Shown piece after piece: positions 8,070 to 15,884 of a stretch of DNA of 64,000 nucleotides (position 1 is its first letter; every line of letters starts with the position of its first letter). The translations under genes were made by a program, and so were the position numbers. Source of the stretch: CAVYXK01 sp963708245 (GTDB taxonomy: Bacteria > Pseudomonadota > Alphaproteobacteria > Acetobacterales > Acetobacteraceae); assembly GCA_963708245.1 (NCBI GenBank), contig OY970201.1, positions 5,394,001 to 5,458,000 of the forward strand, written 5' to 3'. The notes under the pieces were generated by a model. The model had not been told where the DNA came from. It was given only the letters and a program-made list of their open reading frames with translations, and did no database searches.

Positions 8070-9988
8070 TGCGCCAGAAGGGTGGCGTCGCTTTCGTGCT
8101 GGCGGGCCCGGTAGATCACCACATTCTCCAGCACCCGCTGCACGTAATTGCGCGTCTCGTTGAAGGGAATCAGCTCGATCCAATCGATCATGTTGATCTG
8201 GCCGGCGCGCGGATCGCCATAATCCGCAAACCATTGCGCCACTCGCCCCGGTCCGGCGTTATAGGCCGCAACAGCCAGCGGCAAACAGCCGCCGAACTGC
8301 GCCAACAGGCCCTGCATATACGCCCCGCCGAGCTGCATGTTCTGCGCCGGATCGGCCAGCAGCGACACCTGAGTGACCCTTTGATCACCAAGCTGCCGGG
8401 CCATGATCGCCGCGGTCGCCGGCATGAGCTGCATCAGCCCGAGTGCGCCCGCCGGACTGACCACCGCGTGATCGAAGCTGCTTTCCTGCCGGATCACCGC
8501 CAGCGTCACCGCCGGATCGACGCCGGCGCCAGGCGGCGGATCGACCGCCATGGGCCAGCCGTCCTGCGGCAGCATCCTGCCCTCCACCCCCATGCGGCGG
8601 GCGATGGCCACCGCCGTGTCGGGCATCTCCATCGCCAGTGCCAACCGCGCCGCCAGCGCCTGCTCGACTTCGTCGGGAGCGACCTCGGCCATGCGCAACA
8701 GAAATGTGCGGGCCCGCCCGGGCTCGCCCCAGGCAAGCAGGATGGCGGCCGCCCGCACCAGTTCATTGGCCGTGAAGGTCCAGGCCTGGTCGCGCGTGAA
8801 GTCAGGGTCGTGGGCCGCTGCCAGTCGCGTCGCCGGATCCTCGCCCAGCGCGCGGACAGCGAGCTGACCATAGAACGTGGTGGGGTAAGCGGCTGCCTTC
8901 TCGTATTCCGGACGCGGGTCGACACCAGAGGCGGCTGCCGCGCGGCCCAGCCAGTAATGCGCCCGCCCCTGGGTGATCGCCGCCTTCGAGGCGTCGGCCA
9001 GACGCTGGAACTGCACCGTCGCTGCCGCCGGATCATGCAACCGCTCCAACGCGATGAACCCGGCGAGGAACGCGGTATCGACAACATCGCCTGTCGCACT
9101 GACCAGCCGGTCGTCCGCCATCTGCTCGGCGCCGCGGTCGTCATGGTCGCGCAAAAGCTGGCGGGCCAGCAGGCTACGCTCGGCCCAGAACGCCGAGCGA
9201 TGTCCCTCGTCCGCGGCCTCGGCCGCGAAGCCGCGTGCGCGCCACAGCGCCAGCGCATCACCGTCGCGCTGATTGCGGCGCAACCAGCGGGTTTCGTCCA
9301 GCACAAGGCCGGGCTCGGTGTGCTCGGCCGCTGGCAGGGCGTGGAGCAGTGCGCCAGCATTCGGGGCGTCGTGGATCAGAGCCAGCCGCGCCTTGGCGGC
9401 CGGGCGCAGCGGCACGGGCAGGCGCGAAATCTGCCGTGCTGCCGCGGCAGGGTCCGACCAGGCGAAATGCCGGAACCGGTCCCATTCAGCGGCCGGTGTT
9501 AGTACGGCGGACCAGCGTGGCAGGAACTTGGGAACGCCGGCCGGGTCCGAGTAACCGTCCACCCATGCTTTACTCGCGTCGGCGATCGCGGCCTCGAGGT
9601 TGCCGACGTCGCCCAGGGCGTCCGCGCACCGGGCCAGTGTGCCCGTCAACGTAATCGGACCCTGGAGGCATGGCCCGACCACCAGGGCGACGTCCGGTTG
9701 CGCGCCGATTGCCTCCTCCCGGCGCCGCTCCAGCAGCGCCTGATTGGGCCAGTCCGGGTTCTGCGCCATGAAGCTGGCGATCTCCTCGGCACTCGCCGCG
9801 CCGGGGGTCAGCACGCGGAAATAGGTGGCCAGCTTTTGCGCCACCGGATCGGCGAGGCCCTCTGCCAGCTTCGCGGCCTCGACCCAGTGTGCGGCGGCCG
9901 CGGCCGGCATCGGTTTCTCAGCCGCGCCAGCCGGCCCGGCAAAGCCGAGGGCGAGCAGTGCGGGCAACAGACGACTCGGCCGGACCAT
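8057..9988 (-). CDS. soluble lytic murein transglycosylase, Slt type
   Basis: A 643-residue periplasmic enzyme that cleaves the MurNAc-GlcNAc bond of peptidoglycan with anhydro-ring formation. It begins with a signal peptide (MVRPSRLLPALLALGFAGPAGA). A long alpha-helical superhelix follows to about residue 470, as in Slt70. The C-terminal SLT domain has the catalytic Glu502 in VIRQESSFD, then GALGLMQLMPATA, GGAYMQGLL, AVAAYNAGPGRV and NETRNYVQRVLEN. Length matches Slt70. It heads a minus-strand operon with the hydrolase and pgpA, and dapA diverges from its 5' end. Confidence 0.94.
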   Translation of the reverse strand: MVRPSRLLPALLALGFAGPAGAAEKPMPAAAAAHWVEAAKLAEGLADPVAQKLATYFRVLTPGAASAEEIASFMAQNPDWPNQALLERRREEAIGAQPDVALVVGPCLQGPITLTGTLARCADALGDVGNLEAAIADASKAWVDGYSDPAGVPKFLPRWSAVLTPAAEWDRFRHFAWSDPAAAARQISRLPVPLRPAAKARLALIHDAPNAGALLHALPAAEHTEPGLVLDETRWLRRNQRDGDALALWRARGFAAEAADEGHRSAFWAERSLLARQLLRDHDDRGAEQMADDRLVSATGDVVDTAFLAGFIALERLHDPAAATVQFQRLADASKAAITQGRAHYWLGRAAAASGVDPRPEYEKAAAYPTTFYGQLAVRALGEDPATRLAAAHDPDFTRDQAWTFTANELVRAAAILLAWGEPGRARTFLLRMAEVAPDEVEQALAARLALAMEMPDTAVAIARRMGVEGRMLPQDGWPMAVDPPPGAGVDPAVTLAVIRQESSFDHAVVSPAGALGLMQLMPATAAIMARQLGDQRVTQVSLLADPAQNMQLGGAYMQGLLAQFGGCLPLAVAAYNAGPGRVAQWFADYGDPRAGQINMIDWIELIPFNETRNYVQRVLENVVIYRARQHESDATLLAQWSR

Positions 9989-10102
9989 GCGCGCTATCTA
10001 GACCGGCCAGACCTTGCGATGCATCCCCTGGGCGCTTAGCCTTCTGTAATTGCGAGTCCGCCGGGATCGCCGGCGCAGCAAAAGAGCACGAGGGAGCGCG
10101 TC

Positions 10103-10981
10103 ATGTTCAAAGGTTCGCTCTGCGCCCTGATCACGCCGATGCACGAGGATGGCTCGATCGACGAGAAGGCCTTTGCCGCCTTCGTCGATTGGCAGATCAA
10201 CGAAGGCACGAGCGCGGTCGTCCCGGTTGGGACCACAGGGGAATCCCCCACCCTGAGCCATGACGAGCACAAGCGAGTGGTGGAGATCGCGGTCAAGGTG
10301 GCAAACGGGCGCGTGCCGGTGATTGCCGGCACGGGATCGAACAGCACGGTGGAGGCGGTCGCCCTGACCCGCCACGCGCGCAAGGTCGGCGCAGACGCGG
10401 CGCTGATCGTCACGCCCTATTACAACAAGCCGACGCAGGAGGGGATGTACCTGCATTTCAAGACCATCGCCAATTCCGTCGATCTGCCGATCATCATCTA
10501 CAACATCCCGCCGCGCAGCGTGATCGACATGAGCGTGGAGACGATGGCGCGGCTGGCGGCGCACAAGAACATCATCGGCGTGAAGGACGCGACCGCCAAT
10601 CTGGCGCGGCCGCTGCACACGCGGCGCGCCTGCGGGGCCGGCTTCTGCCAGTTGTCGGGCGAGGACCACACGGCGGTGGCGTTCCTCGCCGCCGGTGGCG
10701 ACGGTTGCATCAGCGTCACCGCGAATGTCGCCCCGCGCCTCTGCAGTGAGATGCACGCGGCCTGGCAGGAGGGACGGGTGAACGAGGCGATCTCAATTCA
10801 GGATCGGCTGCTGCCGCTGCACGACGCGCTGTTCTCGGAAACCAGCCCTGGGCCGGTGAAATTCGCCGCCAGCCTGCTGGGCAAGACGTCGGAGCGATGC
10901 CGGTTGCCGTTGGCACCTCTGTCCGAGGCTACCCGCCAGCGCGTGCGGGCGGCGATCACCGAGGTAGGGCTGCTGAACTGA
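10103..10981 (+). CDS. dapA: 4-hydroxy-tetrahydrodipicolinate synthase
   Basis: A 292-residue cytoplasmic TIM-barrel enzyme that condenses pyruvate with aspartate semialdehyde, the first committed step to lysine and meso-diaminopimelate. The Schiff-base Lys161 lies in GVKDATANL and the catalytic Tyr133 in IIYNIPPRS, the same numbers as in E. coli. The substrate loop VGTTGESPTLSHDEH is intact. ATG 10103 follows the ribosome site GAGGGAG. Spacing to smpB is 40 bases, a pairing common in alphaproteobacteria. Confidence 0.97.
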   Translation: MFKGSLCALITPMHEDGSIDEKAFAAFVDWQINEGTSAVVPVGTTGESPTLSHDEHKRVVEIAVKVANGRVPVIAGTGSNSTVEAVALTRHARKVGADAALIVTPYYNKPTQEGMYLHFKTIANSVDLPIIIYNIPPRSVIDMSVETMARLAAHKNIIGVKDATANLARPLHTRRACGAGFCQLSGEDHTAVAFLAAGGDGCISVTANVAPRLCSEMHAAWQEGRVNEAISIQDRLLPLHDALFSETSPGPVKFAASLLGKTSERCRLPLAPLSEATRQRVRAAITEVGLLN

Positions 10982-11021
10982 ACGGTCCCGCCGCGCCAGG
11001 GCTTGGGGCGCGCAGCGCAGC

Positions 11022-11507
11022 ATGGCCGAAACGAGAGCCAGAAAGGGCCTGATCGCGCACGGTGTTGCGGCGCAGAACCGCAAGGCCCGGTTTGATTACA
11101 CGATCAAGGACACGGTGGAAGCGGGAATGGTACTGCGCGGCCCCGAGGTGAAGTCGCTGCGCCACGGCCGCGCCACTCTGTCTGAAGCCTGGGCCGGCGA
11201 GCGTGACGGCGAGATGTGGCTGTTCAACGCCTATATCCCGGAATACCAGGGCGGCGTGCTGTCGCGCTTCGAACCGCGCGCGCCTCGCAAGTTGCTGCTG
11301 CGACGAAAGCAGATCCGCGCGCTGAGCGGTGCGGTCTCGCGCGAGGGCGTCACGCTGGTGCCGTTGCAGATCCATTTCAACGACCGCGGCCGCGCCAAGG
11401 TGCTACTGGGGATTGCCGAGGGACGGAAGAAGGCCGACAAGCGCGCCGCCGTCGCCGCACGGGACTGGCAACGCGACAAGGCACGGCTGATGCGGGCGCG
11501 GGGGTGA
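11022..11507 (+). CDS. smpB: SsrA-binding protein SmpB
   Basis: A 161-residue RNA-binding protein that escorts tmRNA to stalled ribosomes in trans-translation. The OB-fold core is recognisable in DYTIKDTVEAGMVLRGPEVK, SLRHGRATLSEAW, LFNAYIPEY and RKLLLRRKQI. The basic C-terminal tail (GRKKADKR, then DWQRDKARLMR) is the part that enters the mRNA channel. Length is normal. No ssrA gene was noticed in the window. Confidence 0.97.
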   Translation: MAETRARKGLIAHGVAAQNRKARFDYTIKDTVEAGMVLRGPEVKSLRHGRATLSEAWAGERDGEMWLFNAYIPEYQGGVLSRFEPRAPRKLLLRRKQIRALSGAVSREGVTLVPLQIHFNDRGRAKVLLGIAEGRKKADKRAAVAARDWQRDKARLMRARG

Positions 11508-11614
11508 CTCGACGTGGCCTGCCCTTGGGGGAACGCGGCTCGAGCACGCTCGGCCGGACGCGGAAACGGCGCCGGCCGCAGCCCCATATCCGCCTCTCCT
11601 GAGAGAGGTGGATG

Positions 11615-11710
11615 GGGAGCTACCGCCCGATTGGGGCCATGCAGCTTGTGAAGTGGGATGGCAAGACCTGGGTGCGCTTCGGCGAGGTGATCGAGGGTGG
11701 CACAACCTGA
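11615..11710 (+). pseudogene. C-terminal remnant of ABC substrate-binding protein, LivK type
   Basis: This short frame reads GSYRPIGAMQLVKWDGK and then WVRFGEVIEGG before a TGA. That is the usual C-terminus of periplasmic branched-chain-amino-acid-type binding proteins, where ...LVKWDGxxWVRFGEVI closes the second lobe. Nothing upstream within smpB or the short gap continues the gene, so it is a 3' fragment left by a deletion or transfer. Confidence 0.5.
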
Positions 11711-11752
11711 TGATGCCGCGAACCGAGGGCGGCGACTTTTCCTTGCGCGGTG

Positions 11753-11829
11753 ATACCGGCCGGCCCTTCGGCTGACCGGTATTGAGTCTTGTATCGCGCG
11801 CAGCCGCGACACCAACCTGCGCGCGATAC
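11753..11829. repeat. tandem hairpins, REP-like
   Basis: Two stem-loops stand side by side. ATACCGG at 11753-11759 pairs with CCGGTAT at 11776-11782. A perfect 13-bp stem, 11791-11803 with 11817-11829, encloses a 13-base loop. A further GGTAT at 11862 could pair with ATACC at 11826. Such GC-rich imperfect palindromes between genes resemble REP or BIME sequences. A role as a terminator or an attenuator for the oxidoreductase downstream is also possible; no U-tract follows. Confidence 0.5.
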
Positions 11830-11905
11830 CACTTTCGCAGGATCCAAGCCTCATGCTTCGCGGTATTATATAACTCATCCGGTGATCTTCAGGACGGATG
11901 TTGCC

Positions 11906-12583
11906 GTGACAGAATCCGACGATGACGACGTGCCATTGAGCGGCCGGATTGTGCAGAAGCTTATCGCCGCCAAGCAGGCCTGGGCGCGCGAAGGACGCCT
12001 GCTGACCGGCACCACTGCCGATCCGATACGCGACCGACTGCCGCCGGGGCAGAGGCTTGTGCGCGACTGGCCGGTGCTCGATCTCGGCGTGCAGCCGGAC
12101 GTGACGGAGCAAAAGTTCCGCCTCGACATCGACGGCGCAGTGGCCCGCCCGCTCAGCCTGCGCCTGGATGAATTCATGGCGTTGCCGCAAGAGGACAGCG
12201 TATCCGATATTCATTGCGTCACCCAGTGGTCACGCTACGACAATCGCTGGACCGGCGTGGCCGCCCGCACGTTGCTGGCAATGGTGCGGCCGAAAGACGA
12301 GGCGCGGCACGTCATCTTCCATTCATACGACGGCTACACCACCAATGTCCGGCTCGATCAGTTCGACCGGCCGGATGTGTTCCTGGTGCACACGTGGAAC
12401 GGCACGCCGCTCTCGCGCGAGCACGGCGGCCCGGTGCGGGTGCTGATCCCACATCTCTATTTCTGGAAATCGGCGAAATGGGTACGGCGGGTCGAGATCA
12501 GCATCACCGACAGGCCGGGCTTCTGGGAGCAGCGCGGCTATCACGATAACGGCGATCCATGGGCGGAAGAGCGCTATCGCTGA
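11906..12583 (+). CDS. sulfite oxidase-like molybdopterin oxidoreductase
   Basis: A protein of about 225 residues with the molybdopterin-binding fold of sulfite oxidase and MsrP (YedY). The Mo-ligand Cys is in DIHCVTQWSRYDNRW, followed by GVAARTLL, the family's FHSYDGYTTN and GGPVRVLIPHLYFWKSAKWV. It lacks a signal peptide or Tat motif, so it seems to be cytoplasmic, unlike MsrP. The GTG at 11906 gives a start with AGGACGG upstream; the frame is open further up to 11789, where residues look non-coding. The substrate is unknown. Confidence 0.8.
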   Translation: MTESDDDDVPLSGRIVQKLIAAKQAWAREGRLLTGTTADPIRDRLPPGQRLVRDWPVLDLGVQPDVTEQKFRLDIDGAVARPLSLRLDEFMALPQEDSVSDIHCVTQWSRYDNRWTGVAARTLLAMVRPKDEARHVIFHSYDGYTTNVRLDQFDRPDVFLVHTWNGTPLSREHGGPVRVLIPHLYFWKSAKWVRRVEISITDRPGFWEQRGYHDNGDPWAEERYR

Positions 12584-12595
12584 AACAGTTGTCCG

Positions 12596-13648
12596 TCAAC
12601 GCTCCGGCGTGAATCCCAGTATCCGTCCGAACCGTTTGCGATACAGCGGCCAAACGTCCGGATTGACCAGCCGCGGCGGGCGCTTGCCGTCCAGGATGTC
12701 GAGCAACTGCTCGGCCGCGAACCGACCCATATTGTGTCGCGATTCATACGTCACCCCAGCCGTGTGCGGGCTGGCCAGCACGTTGTCGAACCGCAGCAGC
12801 TCATGATCGGGGTCGGGCGGCTCCTTCTCCCACACGTCCAAGCCCGCGCCGGCGATCCGCCCGCTTGCCAAGGCGTCGGCCAATGCCGCCTCGTCATGGA
12901 CGCCGCCCCGCGCAGTGGTGATGAAATACGCCTCCGGCCGCATCAGCGCGTACTCGCCGGCGCCGATCATCCCGCGCGTCTCCGCCGTCAGCGGACAATT
13001 CACCGACACATAGTCCGAATCGCGCAGCAGATCGTTCAGCTCGACTTTCTCTGCCCCGCGCGCCGCAATCTGCTCGGCCGTGAGATAAGGGTCGTAGGCC
13101 AGCACCCGCATACGAAACAGCCCGCGGCACAGTTCGGCCACGCGGCTGCCGATATTGCCGATCCCGATAATGCCGATCGTGCGCCCGGCCACGTCGTGGC
13201 CCTTATATGCGATCCGCTGGACATCCTTCTGGCGCCGCATGGCCCGGTCTCCCTCGCCGATGCGCTTCGACAGCGCCAGCATCATTGCCAGCACATGCTC
13301 GGCGACGCCCTCCTTGTTACCGCCGGTCTGGTTCACCACCGCGACGCCGGCCGCAGTGCAGGCGGGCACATCGACCGTGTCGTAGCCGGCGCCGTTGGAG
13401 GAGATCGCCAGCAAATTCGGCGTCCGTGCCAGCAGCGCCGCCGTACCGTGATACTTCGCCGCCAGCTCGTCGCGCGTGGCGCCGATCTGATAGGCGTGCG
13501 CCTGCGCCAGGATCGGCTCCGCTAGATCGTCCAGGCTGTCGTTGAACAGGCGGTCGAGCTGCACGTCGGGGCGGCTGGCGATGATCTCGGCGAAGACGGG
13601 CGCAGGCAGTTCATTTACGTGGAACACGCGTCTGGTGTTCGGAGCCAT
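12596..13648 (-). CDS. D-isomer-specific 2-hydroxyacid dehydrogenase
   Basis: A 350-residue NAD(P)-dependent dehydrogenase acting on 2-keto or 2-hydroxy acids. The Rossmann loop is IGIIGIGNIGSRVAELC. The catalytic Arg is in TARGGVHDEAAL, the Glu is in LDVWEKEPPD and the His is in ASPHTAGVTYESR. The family includes phosphoglycerate, glyoxylate and hydroxypyruvate dehydrogenases. Since the serine cycle of methylotrophs needs hydroxypyruvate reductase, that role is conceivable here, but nothing in the sequence selects it. It is a single gene, convergent with the oxidoreductase at 11906. Confidence 0.85.
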   Translation of the reverse strand: MAPNTRRVFHVNELPAPVFAEIIASRPDVQLDRLFNDSLDDLAEPILAQAHAYQIGATRDELAAKYHGTAALLARTPNLLAISSNGAGYDTVDVPACTAAGVAVVNQTGGNKEGVAEHVLAMMLALSKRIGEGDRAMRRQKDVQRIAYKGHDVAGRTIGIIGIGNIGSRVAELCRGLFRMRVLAYDPYLTAEQIAARGAEKVELNDLLRDSDYVSVNCPLTAETRGMIGAGEYALMRPEAYFITTARGGVHDEAALADALASGRIAGAGLDVWEKEPPDPDHELLRFDNVLASPHTAGVTYESRHNMGRFAAEQLLDILDGKRPPRLVNPDVWPLYRKRFGRILGFTPER

Positions 13649-13772
13649 GCGTTGGGCCTCTTGCTGCAGTGCCGGCGGGGTTCAGGATTCGCCCTGAACC
13701 ACCGCCGGCTCTCGGGCTCCGATGAACGTCAGCCGCGCGTTGAAGTCCCGGCCACGACGCGGATCGTTGGCG

Positions 13773-14084
13773 TCATAGCAGAACGTCGTTGATCTGGATG
13801 ACGGGCTGGACGTTCGAGAAGTTGGGGATGTCACCGATGATCTCCGCCCCATGCCGATCGAGTGCCTGTTGGAAGGCAGCCGCCGAGTCGAAGGTCAGCA
13901 ACGCGATCATCGAGTAGGCGGGCGCGCCGCCGCCGGGCGCGCTGCTGCCGCGAAGCACCTTCGGCTCGCGCAGCCCACAGTCCCTCCAGCGCGCTCCAAC
14001 CATCGGAACATGCGTCTTCAGGTAGTAGTCGACGTCGAACTTGGCGCCTTCGCTGGCGGGGTACATCACGCTGACGATGATCAT
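13773..14084 (-). CDS. EthD family protein
   Basis: A 103-residue protein of the dimeric alpha-beta barrel EthD group, recognised by MIIVSVMYPASEGAKFDVDY at the N-terminus, then YLKTHVPMVGARW, and a C-terminal FSNVQPVIQINDVL. The ATG at 14084 is preceded by a strong ribosome site (GGAGGAAAGGGAGG), so upstream open frame should be ignored. Members accompany alkyl-ether or other oxidative degradation in some actinobacteria, but most have no assigned role. Confidence 0.8.
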   Translation of the reverse strand: MIIVSVMYPASEGAKFDVDYYLKTHVPMVGARWRDCGLREPKVLRGSSAPGGGAPAYSMIALLTFDSAAAFQQALDRHGAEIIGDIPNFSNVQPVIQINDVLL

Positions 14085-14278
14085 CGGCTTGCCTCCCTTT
14101 CCTCCTGCCGCCGTGCCATCACCTTCCGACACCAGCACCTGATTGGGCAAGCTCCACGACCGATGCCCTGCTTGCCGGGCGGCGGTAGGCAGATGCTGCG
14201 CTGGGGCGTTAAGTTGGCAGTATTGGACCGGGTCGGGTCCACTCCCGGCGCTTGCCGCTGTTTTTCGCGGACACAACG

Positions 14279-14635
14279 ATGAACTGGATCACTCTCGCCT
14301 GGCTACCGCTTGTCGCTGTCGCCACGATTGCCGCGGCCCCGTCCGAAAACCCGAGCGCGCTCGATGATTATCCGACGGCGGCCCGCGCCGACTACGTGTT
14401 GGGTTGCATGGCCGTCAATGGGGGCACCCAGGATGCGCTGCAGCGCTGCTCCTGCTCGGTCGATGTGATCGCTTCCATCCTGCCGTATAAGGAATATCAG
14501 GAGGCGGAGACGGTGTTGCGTATGCGCCAGGGCGTCGGCGGCTACCTGGCCGACGAGTTCCGGGCGCCGCCGACCGCGGAGCTTGTGCGCGAACTGCGCG
14601 AGGCGCAGGCGGAGGCCGAGGTCCGCTGCTTCTGA
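14279..14635 (+). CDS. exported cysteine-containing protein of unknown function
   Basis: A 118-residue protein with a signal peptide (MNWITLAWLPLVAVATIAAA). The mature part holds LGCMAVNGGTQDALQRCSCS, with three cysteines, and a helical stretch ending in a fourth cysteine (AEVRCF). These could form disulfides in the periplasm. The gene lies on the same strand 235 bases upstream of pqqA and 1.25 kb upstream of xoxF. I recall similar small exported proteins near PQQ-dequinoprotein loci in methylotrophs, but assign no function. Confidence 0.7.
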   Translation: MNWITLAWLPLVAVATIAAAPSENPSALDDYPTAARADYVLGCMAVNGGTQDALQRCSCSVDVIASILPYKEYQEAETVLRMRQGVGGYLADEFRAPPTAELVRELREAQAEAEVRCF

Positions 14636-14870
14636 CGGGGCGCACGGCGCCCTCCCGCAAGGCGAGGGGCAGATTGATCCCGGCGAGCCGGTTCCCGAGC
14701 GGCGCTCGCGCGCTTGTGTGGTCCGATACGATTATTGGGTGATACGGGCAGCGCAGGGGAGAAAACCAGCCGCTACGTCGGTGGCGCCTGGACAACTACT
14801 TCCCCGTCCGGATACACTCATCCGGCGCTCGCGAGCAGGCGCCGAGAGGACTTCAATAGGAGGATCGATC

Positions 14871-14948
14871 ATGGCCTGGAAGCGTCCGAAGATCCGGGAA
14901 ATCTGCATCGGCATGGAAATCAACGCATATCTTCCGGCCGAACTCTAG
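14871..14948 (+). CDS. pqqA: PQQ precursor peptide PqqA, copy 1
   Basis: A 25-residue ribosomal peptide that is the backbone for pyrroloquinoline quinone. The radical-SAM enzyme PqqE joins the side chains of the conserved Glu and Tyr, here Glu16 and Tyr20 in GMEINAYLP. The start is set by a strong ribosome site (AGGAGG, 7 bases upstream). It differs from the second copy at 40285 at residues 2, 19 and 24 only. No pqqB follows; instead a degraded metallohydrolase gene lies in opposite orientation, then xoxF. It is too short for routine gene calling. Confidence 0.9.
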   Translation: MAWKRPKIREICIGMEINAYLPAEL

Positions 14949-14989
14949 AATTTATCGTCTGCGCGTGACCGGCCCTGTTGGTGCGGAGC

Positions 14990-15540
14990 GGGTCAGTCCC
15001 ACTCCAGTTCGGTGAAGGCAGTCGCGTTGCGCGGCTTATAGCCGTCGAGCAGCCGCCAGAGATGGTTGCCAGAGAGCGGCGCTCGTCCGTTAGCGTTAGT
15101 ACTTGCGGCCGCGGTGCTACCCGCTGACCGTGGCCACCCTGGTCGGCCGACGAAGATGACGCCGGCCTGGGTGAAGACGGCGTTCCCGAAAATGTGATCT
15201 TGGGTGTTAATGACCAGCGGACCGGCTCATCGTTGAGTCGCCGGACCGCGGCGAACAATTACTGACCCACTTCGACGCTGCCGCGGTATCCCATCACCGC
15301 GACTGCGTCTCTTCCGAGATGATGCCGAGATTGGCGATGTCTCCGGCTAGTCGGGCGTTGTGATCGCGATCTCCCTGAAAAGGACGTAGTCCCCGCGTGC
15401 GACGGACTCGTTACAGAATGGATGCGCTGGCGACGCCGCCACGATCGGGCGGGCGCCGAGACTGGCGGCGAGCGCACCGGCAAGTAGGTATCCGAACAAC
15501 CGGGCGCTCTGTCCCGGAGCGACCCTGACGATGCCGGTCA
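14990..15540 (-). pseudogene. quinoprotein relay system zinc metallohydrolase, degraded
   Basis: Reading three frames of the minus strand from 15540 down gives a signal-like GYLLAGALAASLGARPIVA, then GDIANLGII, then AVAVMGYRGSVEVGQ, LFAAVRRLNDEPV, LVINTQDHIFGNAVFTQAG and VIFVG. This is the order of a beta-lactamase-fold zinc hydrolase that accompanies PQQ dehydrogenases. The usual HxHxDH zinc motif is reduced to TQDH and at least four frameshifts or stops break the gene. The second half of the protein is missing; the frame ends at about 14990 with ATAFTELEWD. It is clearly non-functional. Confidence 0.65.
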
Positions 15541-15884
15541 GCCGAGTCGGAGAGAAGCGGGACCGACCGATGCGAGGCCTGCAACCCCGGTTGTGGGCGG
15601 GCTATCCGGCAAAAAACAGTTGCGGACCGTTCGGGGGCTGCCTAGGCTTGCCGCGGCTTCCGGCTTCAAGGGTCTCCGCTGGTAGGGAGGGCGGGTGAAC
15701 CTTCGTAGATGACGTGGGGCTGAAGGGAACGGGCCTGACCGGGTTGAATACCGTCCCCCCGCGATCGTCGTGACACGCTGCCGGAGGAACTCTTCCCATC
15801 CGGACTTGGCTGTGGCCGGGTCGGTGGGCGGCGTAACGTGCCATACCGACCGACCGCACTTACAAACGCGGCGGAGGGAAACAC
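15541..15884. other. xoxF upstream region
   Basis: Roughly 340 bases with no convincing gene on either strand. It should contain the xoxF promoter. I see a ribosome site (GGAGGG) at the xoxF GTG, but no promoter boxes I would defend. Confidence 0.4.

Larger units (their letters stand above)
11508..11905. other. intergenic region with gene remnant and hairpins
   Basis: About 400 bases without an intact gene. They hold a small hairpin with a 6-bp stem (11593-11598 with 11603-11608), a 32-codon transporter-gene fragment (11615-11710), and a cluster of palindromes from 11753 to 11829. The start of the following oxidoreductase gene is uncertain, so its leader may reach into this stretch. Confidence 0.6.

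Noticed and set aside
8069..9502. 477-codon open frame opposite the lytic transglycosylase
   Set aside because: High-GC antisense artefact. It has no motif, and the minus-strand gene has signal peptide and SLT domain.
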